From Limnephilus marmoratus (lineage: Eukaryota; Arthropoda; Insecta; Trichoptera; Limnephilidae), in contig OU862908.1 of NCBI GenBank assembly GCA_917880885.1, forward strand, positions 9,088,501 through 9,152,500: a stretch of DNA of 64,000 bases. The letters run 5' to 3'. The notes beneath the pieces are model-generated. The model was not told where the DNA came from. It did no database searches and saw only the letters and a list, made by a program, of their open reading frames with translations. Made by a program: the position numbers and the translations under genes. Shown piece after piece: positions 23,019 through 33,699 of this stretch. How positions within the stretch are numbered: the stretch's first letter is position 1; every line of letters begins with the position of its first letter.

Positions 23019-24161
23019 CAGTGGCGGCGTAGGGTAGATTGGCACCCGGGGCGGTTTTGTATTGAGCACCTCTACTTAAAATAAAACACCGCGTACTAAA
23101 CATGCTTACGAGACTTTATTTTACTAAAATATTCGATCGCATTATCAAAATTGATTTAAAGATTGGTTAGTCGCGCTTCGCTCATCGTGGACCTTAATTA
23201 AGATTTTATTAATTTTAACTTTGAAAAGCTATTTTCACGTGAAGCCACCGAAACACAAATTGTTAAAAAAAAACCTGCGACGAAGGTCTAATTCATCGTA
23301 AAATCTATCGTGACATTCTAACATTGTTCTCTGCAGCTCCTCAGGTAATGTATGTCCAGCATTTTGGGCCATTTCTCCAGGCATACGTTTTCGAAATCTC
23401 CTCCTTCCTATTTTTCCTTCAATCGGAATGTCTAAGTCCACACATTTTTTCGTTGCGTAGCAAATAGCCTTTTCCACCATTCGGTTGCGTTGATTTTGAA
23501 GAAAAAATTTAAGAGCTTTATTTTTTATCACACACTTTTCTATTTATAGCCCGGATTTTTGCATATACTTTTTTGTCTGATTAACTTCTTCCGGACTTCA
23601 CACCAAAAGGAAAGGTAGCATAGAAAACTGAAGTCACATACAGCTGGTACGAGTGTTGATGCTGCTTCTCTTTTCTCAACGCTTTCTTTGCTGGTGCTGG
23701 GATCACACATCTCTTCGAGTGTTGATACAAGCTTCTCAAAATTATTATTTAGTGGTTAAACAGCGTCGTGATGAGCTCTCCATCTTGTCTCTGATAGTCG
23801 TTTAACGGACACGTCTACATTTTTCATTAATATTTTCCACCGCGCTCGATTTTACTTGCGGTATAAGATCAGATCAAGCGTAATTGCAAAGCAAGATCAG
23901 ACCAAGTGTGATTTCGTTATTTTAGGGAATTGGAAATTATATTCGGAAAAAAACGAAAATATAGTTGCGATGCGTTTCAAAATATGATATTAGTATGTAA
24001 GTAGCTAGGTATAAGAGTAGGTAGTTAATTACTGACATGTCTTTACAGAGGGAGATTTTAAACGCATTCTTTACCTATACGAGTGAGTTGTCGTTGTCAC
24101 CCCTTGGTGCTTGGCACCCGGGGCGGACCGCCCCCTCCGCCCCCCACTTACGCCGCCACTG
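23019..24161 (-). mobile_element. hAT transposon, 1143 bp, internally deleted, with exact 8-bp target duplication
   Basis: Ends CAGTGGCGGCGTA and TACGCCGCCACTG-type (CTTACGCCGCCACTG) form inverted repeats, followed inside by GGCACCCGGGGCGG on both ends. The flanks CATTTGTT (23011-23018, 24162-24169) are identical, the hAT 8-bp signature. It contains a minus-strand transposase remnant (next entry). The length is well below a full hAT of 2.5-4 kb, so it is a deletion derivative that would need a transposase in trans. Confidence 0.93.
23235..23860 (-). pseudogene. hAT transposase remnant (ZMYM1-like type)
   Basis: Minus-strand frames read KRLSETRWSSRRDAV (the LSxTRWSxRxxAV motif of hAT transposases) near 23780. 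A 98-codon open piece follows, with KIGRRRFRKRMPGEMAQNAG and TMLECHDRFYDELDLRRRFF, the region before the C-terminal dimerisation domain. A stop and frameshift separate the pieces. The catalytic N-terminal half and the dimerisation end are missing. It would have cut and rejoined the element's ends. Confidence 0.8.
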
Positions 24162-24483
24162 CATTTGTTACTAACATCGATTCTACTACAACTTCTTCAC
24201 ATTATTATAATAACCCCCAAGCGTGTATTTATTTATTTATTGGAATACTAATTGTTGATGTGAATAGATTTTTCTAGAAATAATACGGAAGGGCCGCATT
24301 TTTTTAATTTATTCATTGCATTATATTGGCGATACGCTGTGCCTGTCTCACTAGGAACTCCTGTGTTGAGAACAAGCGCAGTTTGCAGTTTAAAATAAAA
24401 AATGAAATTACAACACAATATTACATTTAAAATTTAATTTAATCAGCTTCGTACTACTGGAAATACATTTAAAAAAATACGGG

Positions 24484-24600
24484 TTAGTTACACCGTTTAT
24501 ATCTCAAGAACGGCTGGACCGATTTGATGAATTGTCTTCGATTTGTTGGATTTGTCTTCGCCCCGAATAGCAGAATATCTATTAAAACATCGGAAAAATT
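24484..24600 (-). repeat. Fragment of a widespread arthropod repeat
   Basis: Holds TCTCAAGAACGGCTGGACCG and ATTTGATGAATTGTCTTCG, the block found in the ACTAGCT-start repeat group of insects. Confidence 0.5.
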
Positions 24601-24614
24601 CGCGAAAAAAAAAG

Positions 24615-24915
24615 TTATGAAGAAAATTCTTTTTCTCATACATTTTGTATGGAACGAATTCTCATCTTTTGAAAGAGCTGCAGCAATATTGTGATAAATA
24701 TAATATTGAATGTTGAGTGAATTCCAAAAATCAAAAAACGTCAAATGTCAATGCGCTGATTGTTTTGCCTTTGTTCTTAAACATATAATGTCAATAGTCG
24801 AAAATGAGACAAACGGTGAACGCATGTCTGCACCCCTCCAAATGAAAAATACAATAATTATTATAAATCTCCCTCATACATATAAAGAAAATGAAATGCA
24901 ATTCCCGTAAGTAAG
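24615..24915 (-). repeat. Relative of the fold-back element at 48266-48968
   Basis: Shares CTCATCTTTTGAAAGAGCTG followed by CAGCAATATTGTGATAA. In reverse complement it shares the GAGGGAGATTTAT, TGCAGACATGCG and CACCGTTTGTCTCATTTTC segments of the 48.5-kb element. Confidence 0.6.
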
Positions 24916-25039
24916 TGGAAAAGTAAGAAATTTGCATCGATAATTGCTTCATTGTGTAATTTTAAACTTAATAAAAAAACTGAATTTAATTCATCTAATA
25001 AGTTCACACAACAGTTATTGATTCAGAGACGGAACGATT

Positions 25040-25405
25040 TTAGTAAGATCGTTGATATTTGACCTGTCTCATTTAAAATACCTACTTCAAATAATATTTT
25101 TCAGATTTTTTGTTCACTTATTTTGCCTAGACGTTATTGGAAATTTATAAATATTTATGATCAAACTATAATCAAAAAATTAAATAATTTTAGCATCACG
25201 CGTTTGCGCATTTTTATGAATGTGGTAAAATAATACAGCAAAATTTTAATGAAATAAAATTTATATTGAATTATTAGTTAAAATGCTGGTATAGAGAATA
25301 ATTAATCTTTCTCATCGGAACCGCCCTGTACAGATGCAAAGGTACAACGCAACACCATCTTTCGACGAAATTTTAATTCTGGGCCGTTGATTCCTGCGTA
25401 ATAAG
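25040..25405 (-). repeat. TTAA-type interspersed repeat, partial copy
   Basis: Aligns by eye with 56790-57115: AGACGTTATTGGAAATTTAT, GAGAATAATTAATC, TTTCTCATCGGAACCGCCCT and TTCGACGAAATT. The terminal part is missing. Confidence 0.6.
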
Positions 25406-25679
25406 ACAGCTGAAGTTTACGTTTTTGTCGATAATTTACATAGTTTCTTTCAGAAAAAATGTCCTGCTCATTGAAATATATTTAACAATTGTTGGGATTA
25501 TTTTCAGATCAAAGGAGGGCGTATTATAATAATATTGGGAAGCACTTGTGTCACCATTTATTTGTATTATTTTGTTGATCAATTTATTATTAAAGTAAAT
25601 ATAATATAATGTATCCATTGAGTAGGTTTTTGCAATTTGTTGTACCTGTTTATGTACGAGTATAACTGAGTTTTTATAA

Positions 25680-25860
25680 CCGCGTTGTTCTCACTTGAGA
25701 ACATCAGCTTTAATAACACATTATATTTTTTTCTTTATTCATTGCTTTGATGGTTACATATTTTTTTGGATTTTTCGACCACCAGGCTAGGCACATGTCC
25801 GTGTTTGGTGGTCGAAAATAAAATAATAAAGAAAATAATGAAATAAATATATAAACGAAA
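25680..25860 (+). repeat. LINE-like 3' end with terminal stem-loop
   Basis: The stem CGACCACC (25776-25783) pairs with GGTGGTCG (25807-25814), with AGGCT at the loop start, followed by AAAATAAAATAATAAAG. The layout matches the 3' ends at 52849-52881 and 58799-58832. Confidence 0.5.
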
Positions 25861-26395
25861 TGCCTAAGACACATTATACAAGGAGAAGAATCTGAAGAAG
25901 AAAAGATAGGTACGTATTTATGATGAATACAATTTACCTAATCATACATTTGATTAATAGGTATACTCATGTGCCTACCCCATTAGTTCATCTACGTTAT
26001 CTACAACCTCCAACTGCCCATTGCTTGCACATCTTTAATAATAATTATTAATGTAACTTGAGCACAATTATAATAATTGTTTATGGTAACTACACGTAAT
26101 GAAAATACAAAGTTAAAATCATTAGACATTACAAATAAATGATGGACCTGCATTGAGTCAGGTTATAACGCCTTCGTGTTTTCTGTCTAAGGTGCAATAA
26201 CTACTGTGCACATAAAAAAACAATGGTACGGAACTGGTCAATAATTAAAACGTTATAATGATACTGATAATTGCCGAGTGTGATGACGTTAATAAAATAT
26301 TTAAATAATAATAGTAAACTGACAGTAATAATATTTTTATTTACAGTAACTCCACTTAGGAGGCCCTGGAAAAATTATTTCTTTCAGGGCCAATG

Positions 26396-26734
26396 TCATC
26401 TGTGAAGATGTTGTGTGGAGGGTCTTTCAGGGGAAAGGAAGGAGTGAACATGGGCCTTGAAGAGACCCATGTTGTGGGAGGGAGGAAACACAGAGGCTAG
26501 CAAATTGTTGCTCATGTGCGAACGACCCGTTCTCATGTGACAAATGTCAACCGTGTACATACGTTGTGCGCGTGTTTGGCGTATTTTCCGACTATGCACC
26601 AGTGCCGAAGGGATCAATGACCACAGTTCCTCGTAACATCTTCCATTTAAATACCGGTAGAACAAGGACAGCATTCCCACCCGACATATGTGCTCTAAGG
26701 ATTGAAATCCGTTTAAGATAGGAGAATGTATCAT
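26396..26734 (-). pseudogene. LINE C-terminal fragment
   Basis: An open frame of 112 codons: LEHICRVGMLSLFYRYLNGR, CYEELWSLIPSALVHSR, then ASVFPPSHNMGLFKAHVHSF. The arrangement LEHRRxVxxLxLFYRYxxG ... LWNxLPxxVFPxxYxxxxFKxRV is typical of the very C-terminus of jockey-like LINE ORF2. It has no polymerase core here. Confidence 0.8.
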
Positions 26735-26929
26735 AGGGAACGCCCGTTTTTTTAAGTCGAGGGTTATTTTCAGGTATTTTGGGGCTCCAGACCGGAGGTG
26801 GCTGTCAAATTCGACTGTGGGGCGTACTTGCTATTTGTACAAGGTTAGCAGCTGTGTACTGTTAAAGTAGTTGTTTACGGACAAAACTATTTATATTGGA
26901 GGTTGCCCACCACTTTCCCACGGCGTTCT

Positions 26930-27085
26930 AAGGAAACAGGTGGTTTCCTCCTTCACCGTACACGTCAGGACTCTAATTTTTGTTTATGAAGAAGCTACTT
27001 TTTATTTAAAATGACTCTAGACCTCCAATGTCCGGGCATTCATTGTTAGCAGGCAGTATGCGAGTGCGTACGTATTGTTGTTGTT
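26930..27085 (+). repeat. Dispersed repeat, partner of 5395-5585
   Basis: Holds GACTCTAATTTTTGTTTATG, GACTCTAGACCTCCAATGTC and ATTGTTAGCAGGCAGTATGC, matching the copy at 5.4 kb. Confidence 0.55.
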
Positions 27086-27179
27086 AGTTATCTATTTCAC
27101 AGTATCACGTTTCATCTCCGCCAATTGATGTAGCTGAAATAAAAGGAAGTTAAGTGAATAGAATTTTTTTTTACATATC

Positions 27180-27524
27180 ATGATGACATTGTTTGACTTA
27201 ACCAAAGCAGCTGAGTTGCAGTCGTCCGGCAGTCCCGCCGAGAATAAGCGGGTCCATCAGTCCAGTCGCAAGCGAGACTCGGTGTCCGCGCCCCTAAGCC
27301 GGCTTCCCGGTACGCCCTCGAAGAAAGTGTTGGGATTAAGGGGGCAAAGACCTGAAGACACCCGGAATAAAAGTGAGCATCGGGTCACCGGAGTCAGGGC
27401 GGAAGGGCACCGGTCCGCTATGGTTGGTCTTCAGGCCCGCTTTTGGCGACGGGGAGGCGCGGGCGGTTATGCAGCGGCTGCCTTGGGAGTCATCTCCTCG
27501 GTTGTTGCACGAATATATGTCTAG
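27180..27524 (+). CDS. Uncharacterised 114-codon GC-rich open frame (doubtful)
   Basis: Starts MMTLFDLTKAAELQSSGSPA, continues through SRKRDSVSAPLSRLPGTPSK and ends in an alanine/glycine-rich segment (GGAGGYAAAALGVISSVVAR). It is a GC island of about 300 bp in AT-rich sequence. Ser/Pro/Arg-rich composition could belong to the N-terminal region of a LINE ORF1, and LINE debris lies next to it, but no zinc knuckle or other motif confirms this. It may also be an exon of an unknown gene. No splice sites were established. Confidence 0.25.
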   Translation: MMTLFDLTKAAELQSSGSPAENKRVHQSSRKRDSVSAPLSRLPGTPSKKVLGLRGQRPEDTRNKSEHRVTGVRAEGHRSAMVGLQARFWRRGGAGGYAAAALGVISSVVARIYV

Positions 27525-29194
27525 TCCACCCCCTTGATGGAGTGTAGGTCGTGTAGGACAATACGAAAATGAGATGTTAGTTCAGTTCCGGCTCTTTGAA
27601 AGATACAAGTCCTGACACGAAAAAAATGTTGATATATGTCTTAGATTTAGAAAAAGAGAATGAAAAATGCAAGTGAAGTTCGGATACATAGTTAGGATTT
27701 ATTCATTTTCATATTCCGTACATACTTTCGCAAACAAACAATTTTATTTTAATACTTTAAAAGCATAACTCGTAAAGAGTGTGTTTCGCTAAAATAATTA
27801 AATTAGCACAATCTTTGAAAGAGCTGATTTTCTTGACAATATAGTCTATACTACTCTTTTATTAAATAAACGTAGTTAATTTTTTCCCCTTCGACATTTT
27901 GTCAAAACTTGTCATGTCATTGTTTAAAAAACTCCAGCCACGTTTTTAAATGTAGGTACTTACCTATTTGATACATATGTATGTGTATTGTTACAGGCAT
28001 TTAATTTTTTTCATTATATATCAACAAAGGCTGTGTACAATTAACACTTGTTAAGACGACGAAGAGGCAATCCAAAGAATACAAGTTGATTAAAATTAAT
28101 ACCCGCGCAAAATGATTGACAAACATGGCATCCATCTTATCTATATATTTTCGAAGTACCTACTCAAGTATTTTATAAGAAATATGATGTAATTTTTACA
28201 TACATTTTGTTTTAATCAACGTTATAGTAACCATTCAATTGTTTCAGGTGTTTATGTTAGTTTTACCTGTTTATGTTAGTTTTACCTGTTTTAGTTACCT
28301 TTGTAATAAATCCGGCATCCGTTTTTTTTTTTTAATAAATGTACATAATTGCCATTTGAATATAATTTTTTTAAGTAGGCATTTAAAAGCACATATTTTT
28401 AATATATTTTTTAAATATTATAATTTTATCACTTGACAAGTTCTCTATTGCACGGAGAATAAGTGTTATGCGTTAGAATAATACGACAGAGGTATTAGTT
28501 TCAAGGTCTCATTAATAACACTAATTATTTCTGTTTTCTGTGCGTTAGTCCTACGTGAAATCTGGTTGAATGAACTTAAATTTGGTTTGAACTGACTGCG
28601 AAGAATTCGGATAAGCTTTAAAGTAGGTACATACCTTCAATATAATGCTTATAAGTCATTTTAATTGCCTTTTAAAAAAATCGTGAATGGTCACGGATTT
28701 GCTTGCGTTAATTTATATTTGAAGACGTCACATTCACTTTTACACGAGTATTTTCAAATATACAAACATGTTTGACTGTGACCATTATGAAAATAGGTTT
28801 GGAATATATTCGAATTTGACTCTCCGAAATACCTAATAAAGAATGAACATTAAGTACTCACATTATAATATTTGAAGAATTTTAAAAGCATGCCAGGAAC
28901 ACTCGTTATATATGGTTAAAATATTAATATGTATAATATAATGATCACAGCCTGTGAATCACACAAAACACGTCACAAAAAATGTGATTTGTTTTGTAAT
29001 CCTATTACTTTGCCGAATTTACAGATCCTGGTTGACGGACACATAAATAACGGTAAAACAAGTTTTTTGGCGAAAATCAATATAGATCTTTGTGTATTTG
29101 TATATTGAATTATACGCTTATCATTTCATTAAGAGGAACATTTGCGCGGCCCGTTTCTGCCATTTTTTCATACAAATCTCAATTTTGGATTTGT
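27525..29194. other. No recognised gene
   Basis: AT-rich. The 20-bp GTTTATGTTAGTTTTACCTG occurs twice in tandem at about 28251-28290. Confidence 0.4.
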
Positions 29195-30115
29195 GATCAA
29201 AATCTCATCTCATCTTATCTTTTTTCCCTTATCCTATTCGGGTCGGGGACCCACTGCATCGACGAGGCACCTCCATTCATCCCTGTCTTGCGCTGATTGT
29301 CCGGCCTCCGTCCATGGCAGTCCCATCCTCTCCTCACACAGTTTCTGGAGTTGCCTCGCCCAACTAGACATCCCCATAGACATCCAAATTTAATAGACGA
29401 GAACATACAGATGAGGAGAAAAATCAACTATGGCGGTACGAAGAGCGGGAAGATGACTTGTGATTCGTTAAAAAATCAATCTGAGTATATAGGCACCTCA
29501 CATTATAATATCACCATTTAGTTCTTAAAAGTAAAATCTGCTTTCGAATGAATAGACCTTTTTACGTGGGAGCGCGAATTGCTCGCCACGTTATTAACAT
29601 ATTTGCGAAGTCCAAATACGGCAAAGTAAAGTTCGCATCTTTTCACATACGAATATTTTTTTGCCGTATTTAGTTAAGACACTTTTACAAATGTTTCATA
29701 ATTTACTTACCCCTGTAACCAGCGACGAGCACACTGGAGAACCGCCTACATTCGTTATGATCGAATATTATATTTAAGGGTGTAATGTATAGCACAAGCT
29801 AGCATTTTCGCCGTGTTATTTCGTAAAATGTACGATGCGAGCTCAACGCTTGTCAGGACAAGAATGATGACGTCACATTTTTTAGATTCAGGCGAGGCTC
29901 TCGCAAGCCCAGCCGGTTGCAAGGAACCGGTATGGGGAGGGGGAAATAATATGCTTTTATCACTTAGGGCAGGTCTATATATATTCATATGTCTATGGGC
30001 GGCCCACTGGACGTCTACCCTCTGGAATCGCACTCAGTATTTTCCTAAGAATTATCAGACATTCTTAGTACGTGCCCAAGCCACCTCAGTTGCGATTTGC
30101 GATCGTATCAAAATA
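29195..30115 (-). pseudogene. LINE C-terminal fragment split by a hAT-like element
   Basis: Minus-strand reading before the insert gives RWLGHVLRMSDNS and KILSAIPEGRRPVGR. After it comes MSSWARQLQKLCEERMGLPW, then TEAGQSAQDRDEWRCLVDAV and a stop. These are consecutive parts of the LINE C-terminal domain (GHVxRM ... GRRxVGRP ... W ... AQDRxxWR). Frameshifts present. Confidence 0.75.
29375..29997. mobile_element. hAT-like non-autonomous element, copy 1 (inside a LINE)
   Basis: Ends CATAGACATC and ATATGTCTATG are inverted repeats. The body aligns in reverse orientation with 34464-35107: both hold CGCGAATTGCT / AGCAATTCGCG, CACACTGGAGAACCGCC, ATGATGACGTCA and the CTCCCC-rich end. No exact target duplication remains here. 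Confidence 0.75.
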
Positions 30116-30596
30116 CCCAACCTAACTAGAAAAATATTTTTTGTAATCAAAAGGTATATCAAATATCTAGTACGGGTATGAGCTACTTTATTTATTTTGG
30201 CTTTAAATTGTAAGATATAGGCCATTAAATATTTTAATTGTTCGTGATTTTAGAGGCAACTTGGGCAAATATTTTGTCAGTAAATGAAAAACATTTATAT
30301 AAAAAAAAATATTATTAAAAAAAAAGTATTATAAACAAGTGATGAAATATAAAATAAAAAAACTAATACAATAAATAATTTTGATGGCTAAGATTTTAAT
30401 TTAGAATAACCTTTTTACGTCGGAACAAAAATTTATCGATTATATATTATAATTACTACCCAAAAAAACCCATTTTTAACGATTTTATTTACTCCTCTTG
30501 GATTGATTTTATGATTTTAGAGCCATCTTCATAGATGGCTTTAAAATCATGAAACATTAAAATCTTTAATGGCCCATATCTTATTTTATATTTTTA

Positions 30597-30947
30597 CATG
30601 AGCTCCACACAGGAGGCCCTGAGGAAAATAATTTCCCCCAGGGCCTATGTCATCTTTGGGGATGCTGTGTGGAGGGTTTTTTTTAAGGAAAGAAAGGAGG
30701 AGAGTTCTGGGAAGGAAAAGGGTTTAAGGGGTGGGTAGGAATCTGGGGTTCAGTATGTCCTGGTCATCCGCCTCCAAGACCTAGACAAACCTCACCCCAT
30801 GAACCCGGGCACCCCTGCTAAATCACCAAACGTAGGCCACCTCTGCCATAGGCCACCACTTGGGGTGGCCTATGGCAGAGGTGTTGGTTATCCAATAAAG
30901 GTTCCCAGGGCGGCGGTACCCATTCCCGCCTCCCAAATTGAAAAACT
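30597..30947 (-). mobile_element. SINE-A copy, near full length, antisense
   Basis: Begins (tail side) TTTTTACATGAGCTCCACAC and ends CCCATTCCCGCCTCCCAAAT (head side). It carries the family blocks ACCTAGACAAACCTCACCCC and AACCCGGGCACCCCTGCTAA. A local CCACC(T)...AGGTGG duplication near 30838 is odd for the family. Confidence 0.88.
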
Positions 30948-31019
30948 TATAATTTAAAACAAATATACTCGTAAATAAAGTAGCTAATATTTGTACTAGT
31001 TATTTTACATGCCTTCTGA

Positions 31020-31560
31020 TTAAATACAAGAGTGTAAATACAAGTGTACGGTTCACACGAGGTAGAAGTGAAACTTTCATAAAACTTAAGTAGACATGAG
31101 TGAGAAGGCTGCGAAACACCCCACAAAGAGGATACATGTAGGCTACGATGCACCGCACGAAGAGGAGACCTATTATTCTCATTCTCTCGCAGGGTAAAAC
31201 CTGTAGATGAATGTGTTTGTCTCTTTTTAGTTTCGCTTTTTTGTTTCATCGACTTTCAAATGAAAACGGTGCTAAAGAAGTTTTCACTTAAAAAAATAGG
31301 GTGTGCAATTCTCGCGTGGTAGAAGTGAAATCTTCAGAAAACTAAAGTAGACAAGAATGGGAAGGCTACGAAGCACCGCACATAGAGGAGACCTATATGC
31401 TACGATGCACCGCACAAGGAGGAGACCGATTATTCTATCTCATTCTCTCGCAGTCTAAATCCTATAGATGTTTGTGTTTGTCTATTTTCAGTGTCGCTAT
31501 TTTTCATTTCATCGAGTTTTAATCACAACGGTGCAAAAGAAGTTTTCACTTCAACAATAA
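31020..31560 (+). repeat. Tandem pair of about 250-280 bp units
   Basis: Unit 1 (about 31025-31300) and unit 2 (about 31305-31560) both hold TAGAAGTGAAA, CTATTCTCATTCTCTCGCAG-like sequence, TGTTTGTCT and AAGAAGTTTTCACTT. A third copy lies at 60236-60475. Class unknown. Confidence 0.8.
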
Positions 31561-32035
31561 TTGACCGAAAGAGGCCGCCCGAACGTTCCTCTTAATATAT
31601 ATAATGTGTCATTTCATCGGCCAAGTTCGGTTATTACATCAATGAAGTACTTACTTAAAGTACTCAATTCAACAACCAGTTTATTAGGTTCTTGATACTT
31701 TTGGCCGTAGTGTGCCTAGGTCACTGTAGGTTTAATTACCTCTCCGGTAAGGCCCTGCCTTTTACTATTTATCAAATTTTAGTAGAAGAACTGGACCTTA
31801 TCCTTCAAGTGTCAAAATATTTCAGTTACGATATTTACATGACCCAAATATTAGAAGATTTAAGAAGAAATATTTAAAAATTATTACTTCTCCTCTACCT
31901 TTGCCCAGCCAACATTTTTGCGCTTATTTGATGGTAATAGGAAGAATTAAAAATATTTTCAAGTAATTTGTAACCTAGGTGATCTAATATTTAATGTAAT
32001 AATTAAAACCTTAATAATATAATAATATCTTTAAA

Positions 32036-32125
32036 ACGGCCTCCGTGCTCGAGAGGTTAGGCTCTTGACTTACAATCCGAAGGTCGCGGGATCGAATCCC
32101 CGCGTGGGCAAATAAATTTGGTTTG
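32036..32125 (+). mobile_element. tRNA-like SINE-B head, isolated
   Basis: Contains TCGAGAGGTTAGGCTCTTGA and the B-box region GGTCGCGGGATCGAATCCCC, followed by CAAATAAATTTGGTTTGATT as in SINE-B heads at 42850 and 62780. Acceptor ends do not pair properly and the anticodon arm is disrupted, so it is not a tRNA gene. Confidence 0.7.
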
Positions 32126-32458
32126 ATTAAAAAGATTCGTACTTCATTCTCCATACTTTTAACTAATAACGAAATATCGATTTTATTTCGTTCAAAATTT
32201 AATATGATATGCTCAAATGTGTGATGACAAAAATTTTAAAATTAGAAGCAAAATAAGTGTAAAAAAATCGGAAATATTAGGTCCTTATGGAACGTACCCA
32301 TACTACGTGACACGTTTAGGGGGGGGAAGGGTCTTCAAAATGTCAAGCTTGGTACAAATGAGCGGCGGCGGGCTTAGGTTTTTGGTCACCGGGGGGGGGG
32401 GGGGGGGGGGGTTAAAAATTGCAAAAAGTTGGTCACGTAGTATGGGTACGTTCCCTTA

Positions 32459-33375
32459 CATATGAAATTGGCGTTTTGTATAGGAGGAACATAAAGTCGA
32501 TTTTCTTTTAATTGTAATATATTTATTTAATCAAAGTATGTACCATTGCTATCTATGCACTTTTGCCATCTCATAGGTAGTTCATCGATCCCTTTACTAA
32601 AAAAAACCATTCGGACGGGAATCAATAAAATCTTTGATGGCCGTTTGGACTGCCCCATCGAAGTTGAATTTTTTCCCTTGCAAGAAGTTATCCAAATTTC
32701 GAAAAAAATGGTAATGGTAAAAAATGGGGCAAGGTCCGGAGAGTACGGTGGATGTCTTAGACATTCCAATTGAGGCTCCTCTAATTTGGTTGCCGTCTGT
32801 TGTGCAGTGTGTGGTCTAGCGTTCTAACGCGCGTTTGTTGAATTGCTTCACTCAATTCGTGAGGTACCCACAATTCAAGCTTTTTCACCTTCCCAATTTG
32901 CTTCAAGTGGATTAAAACAGTTTTATCACTAACACCACAGCCTACAGATAACTCGGACGTGGTTTACGACGGATCCGCTTCCACAATAGCTTTCAATTCT
33001 TCATTATCAACTTTGGTCTCCGGCCGTTCACGGGGCTTGTTCTGCAGGTCGAAATTGCGAGAACGAAAACGTTGGAACTAAAAACGCACTGTGTTTTCTT
33101 TTGCGGCACCGTCGCCATACACATCATTAATCCTTCGAGCCGTTTCTGCAGCACTGGTGCCACGGTGGAACTCGTACTCGTAAATAACGCGATATTTCAA
33201 GTTTTCCATTTTGTAAACTAAGTGACGCAAAGAAAAAAACCAATTAAGGAAAAAACAAATTAATTATAATTTTCGAAACACTAAAAGCTGTATAAATTTG
33301 AATTTGGAATTCCTAACCAAAGAGAAGATATTTGAGATCAAAGTTGCCAGTACGGCAAAACGCCAATTTCATATG
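32459..33375 (-). mobile_element. Mariner element, internally deleted, 917 bp
   Basis: Ends are CATATGAAATTGGCGTTTTG and its exact reverse complement, flanked by TA on both sides (32457-32458, 33376-33377). Full mariners are about 1.3 kb. The missing middle of the transposase accounts for the difference. It is nested in a MITE arm. Confidence 0.93.
32527..33209 (-). pseudogene. Mariner transposase pseudogene
   Basis: The minus-strand start is MENLKYRVIYEYEFHRGTSA at 33209, then ARRINDVYGDGAAKENTVRF with an in-frame stop where Trp is expected, and VGCGVSDKTVLIHLKQIGKV (the DNA-binding helix-turn-helix half). At about 32830 the reading passes from QTRV directly to ARPHTAQQTATKLEE. That deletion removes the first catalytic Asp region and the second Asp just before ARPH. 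The third-Asp region remains (HPPYSPDLAP) but is altered after it. The end is MRWQKCIDSNGTYFD. It cannot be active. Confidence 0.92.
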
Positions 33376-33391
33376 TAAGGACCGTATTCGT

Positions 33392-33595
33392 TTGTAAGAC
33401 CGTAAATGTAATGTCTGTGTGTATTGTATGAGTGCAAGCGAGATAGCATGCTTGCGTGAGTCTATATAAGGCGATGTATGCTAGATTCGTTCTCTTTTGC
33501 TTTGGCAGCTCCCCTAATAAATACCTGTACAGTAAACTGTTGCTCTCTTCATTTGAGTACTACCTACCATAATTCGTCTACACACACATGTAAGT
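33392..33595 (+). mobile_element. Possible solo LTR
   Basis: Begins TGTAAGACCG, then shows a TATA-like TCTATATAAGGCGATG (33461), TTCGTTCTCTTTTGC, a poly(A) signal AATAAATACCTG (33517) and ends near CGTCTACACACACA. Promoter plus poly(A) signal in about 200 bp is LTR-like. A short direct repeat ATTCGT flanks part of it. No internal retroelement region is present. Confidence 0.35.
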
Positions 33596-33699
33596 CCGCA
33601 TCTGATTTGGCTCGACACAACTGCTCAGACGGACATCACAGTAAATAAATAGACAAACTAAAGTATTTTCTTACTTCTTCAAAAATATTGAAGTATTTT

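Larger units (their letters stand above)
32280..33383. mobile_element. MITE with poly(G) core, its right end split by a mariner
   Basis: The left inverted repeat begins GGTCCTTATGGAACGTACCC (32280-32311). The right one is found as GTCACGTAGTATGGGTACG (32432 on), broken after TTCCCT by the mariner, and resumes after it as TAAGGACC (33376-33383). Between the arms lies a G-rich core with a run of 21 G (32391-32411). Without the mariner the element is about 185 bp. Confidence 0.82.

Noticed and set aside
32036..32110. Functional tRNA gene
   Set aside because: Acceptor ends do not pair, the anticodon stem is broken, and the linker after it is that of SINE-B.
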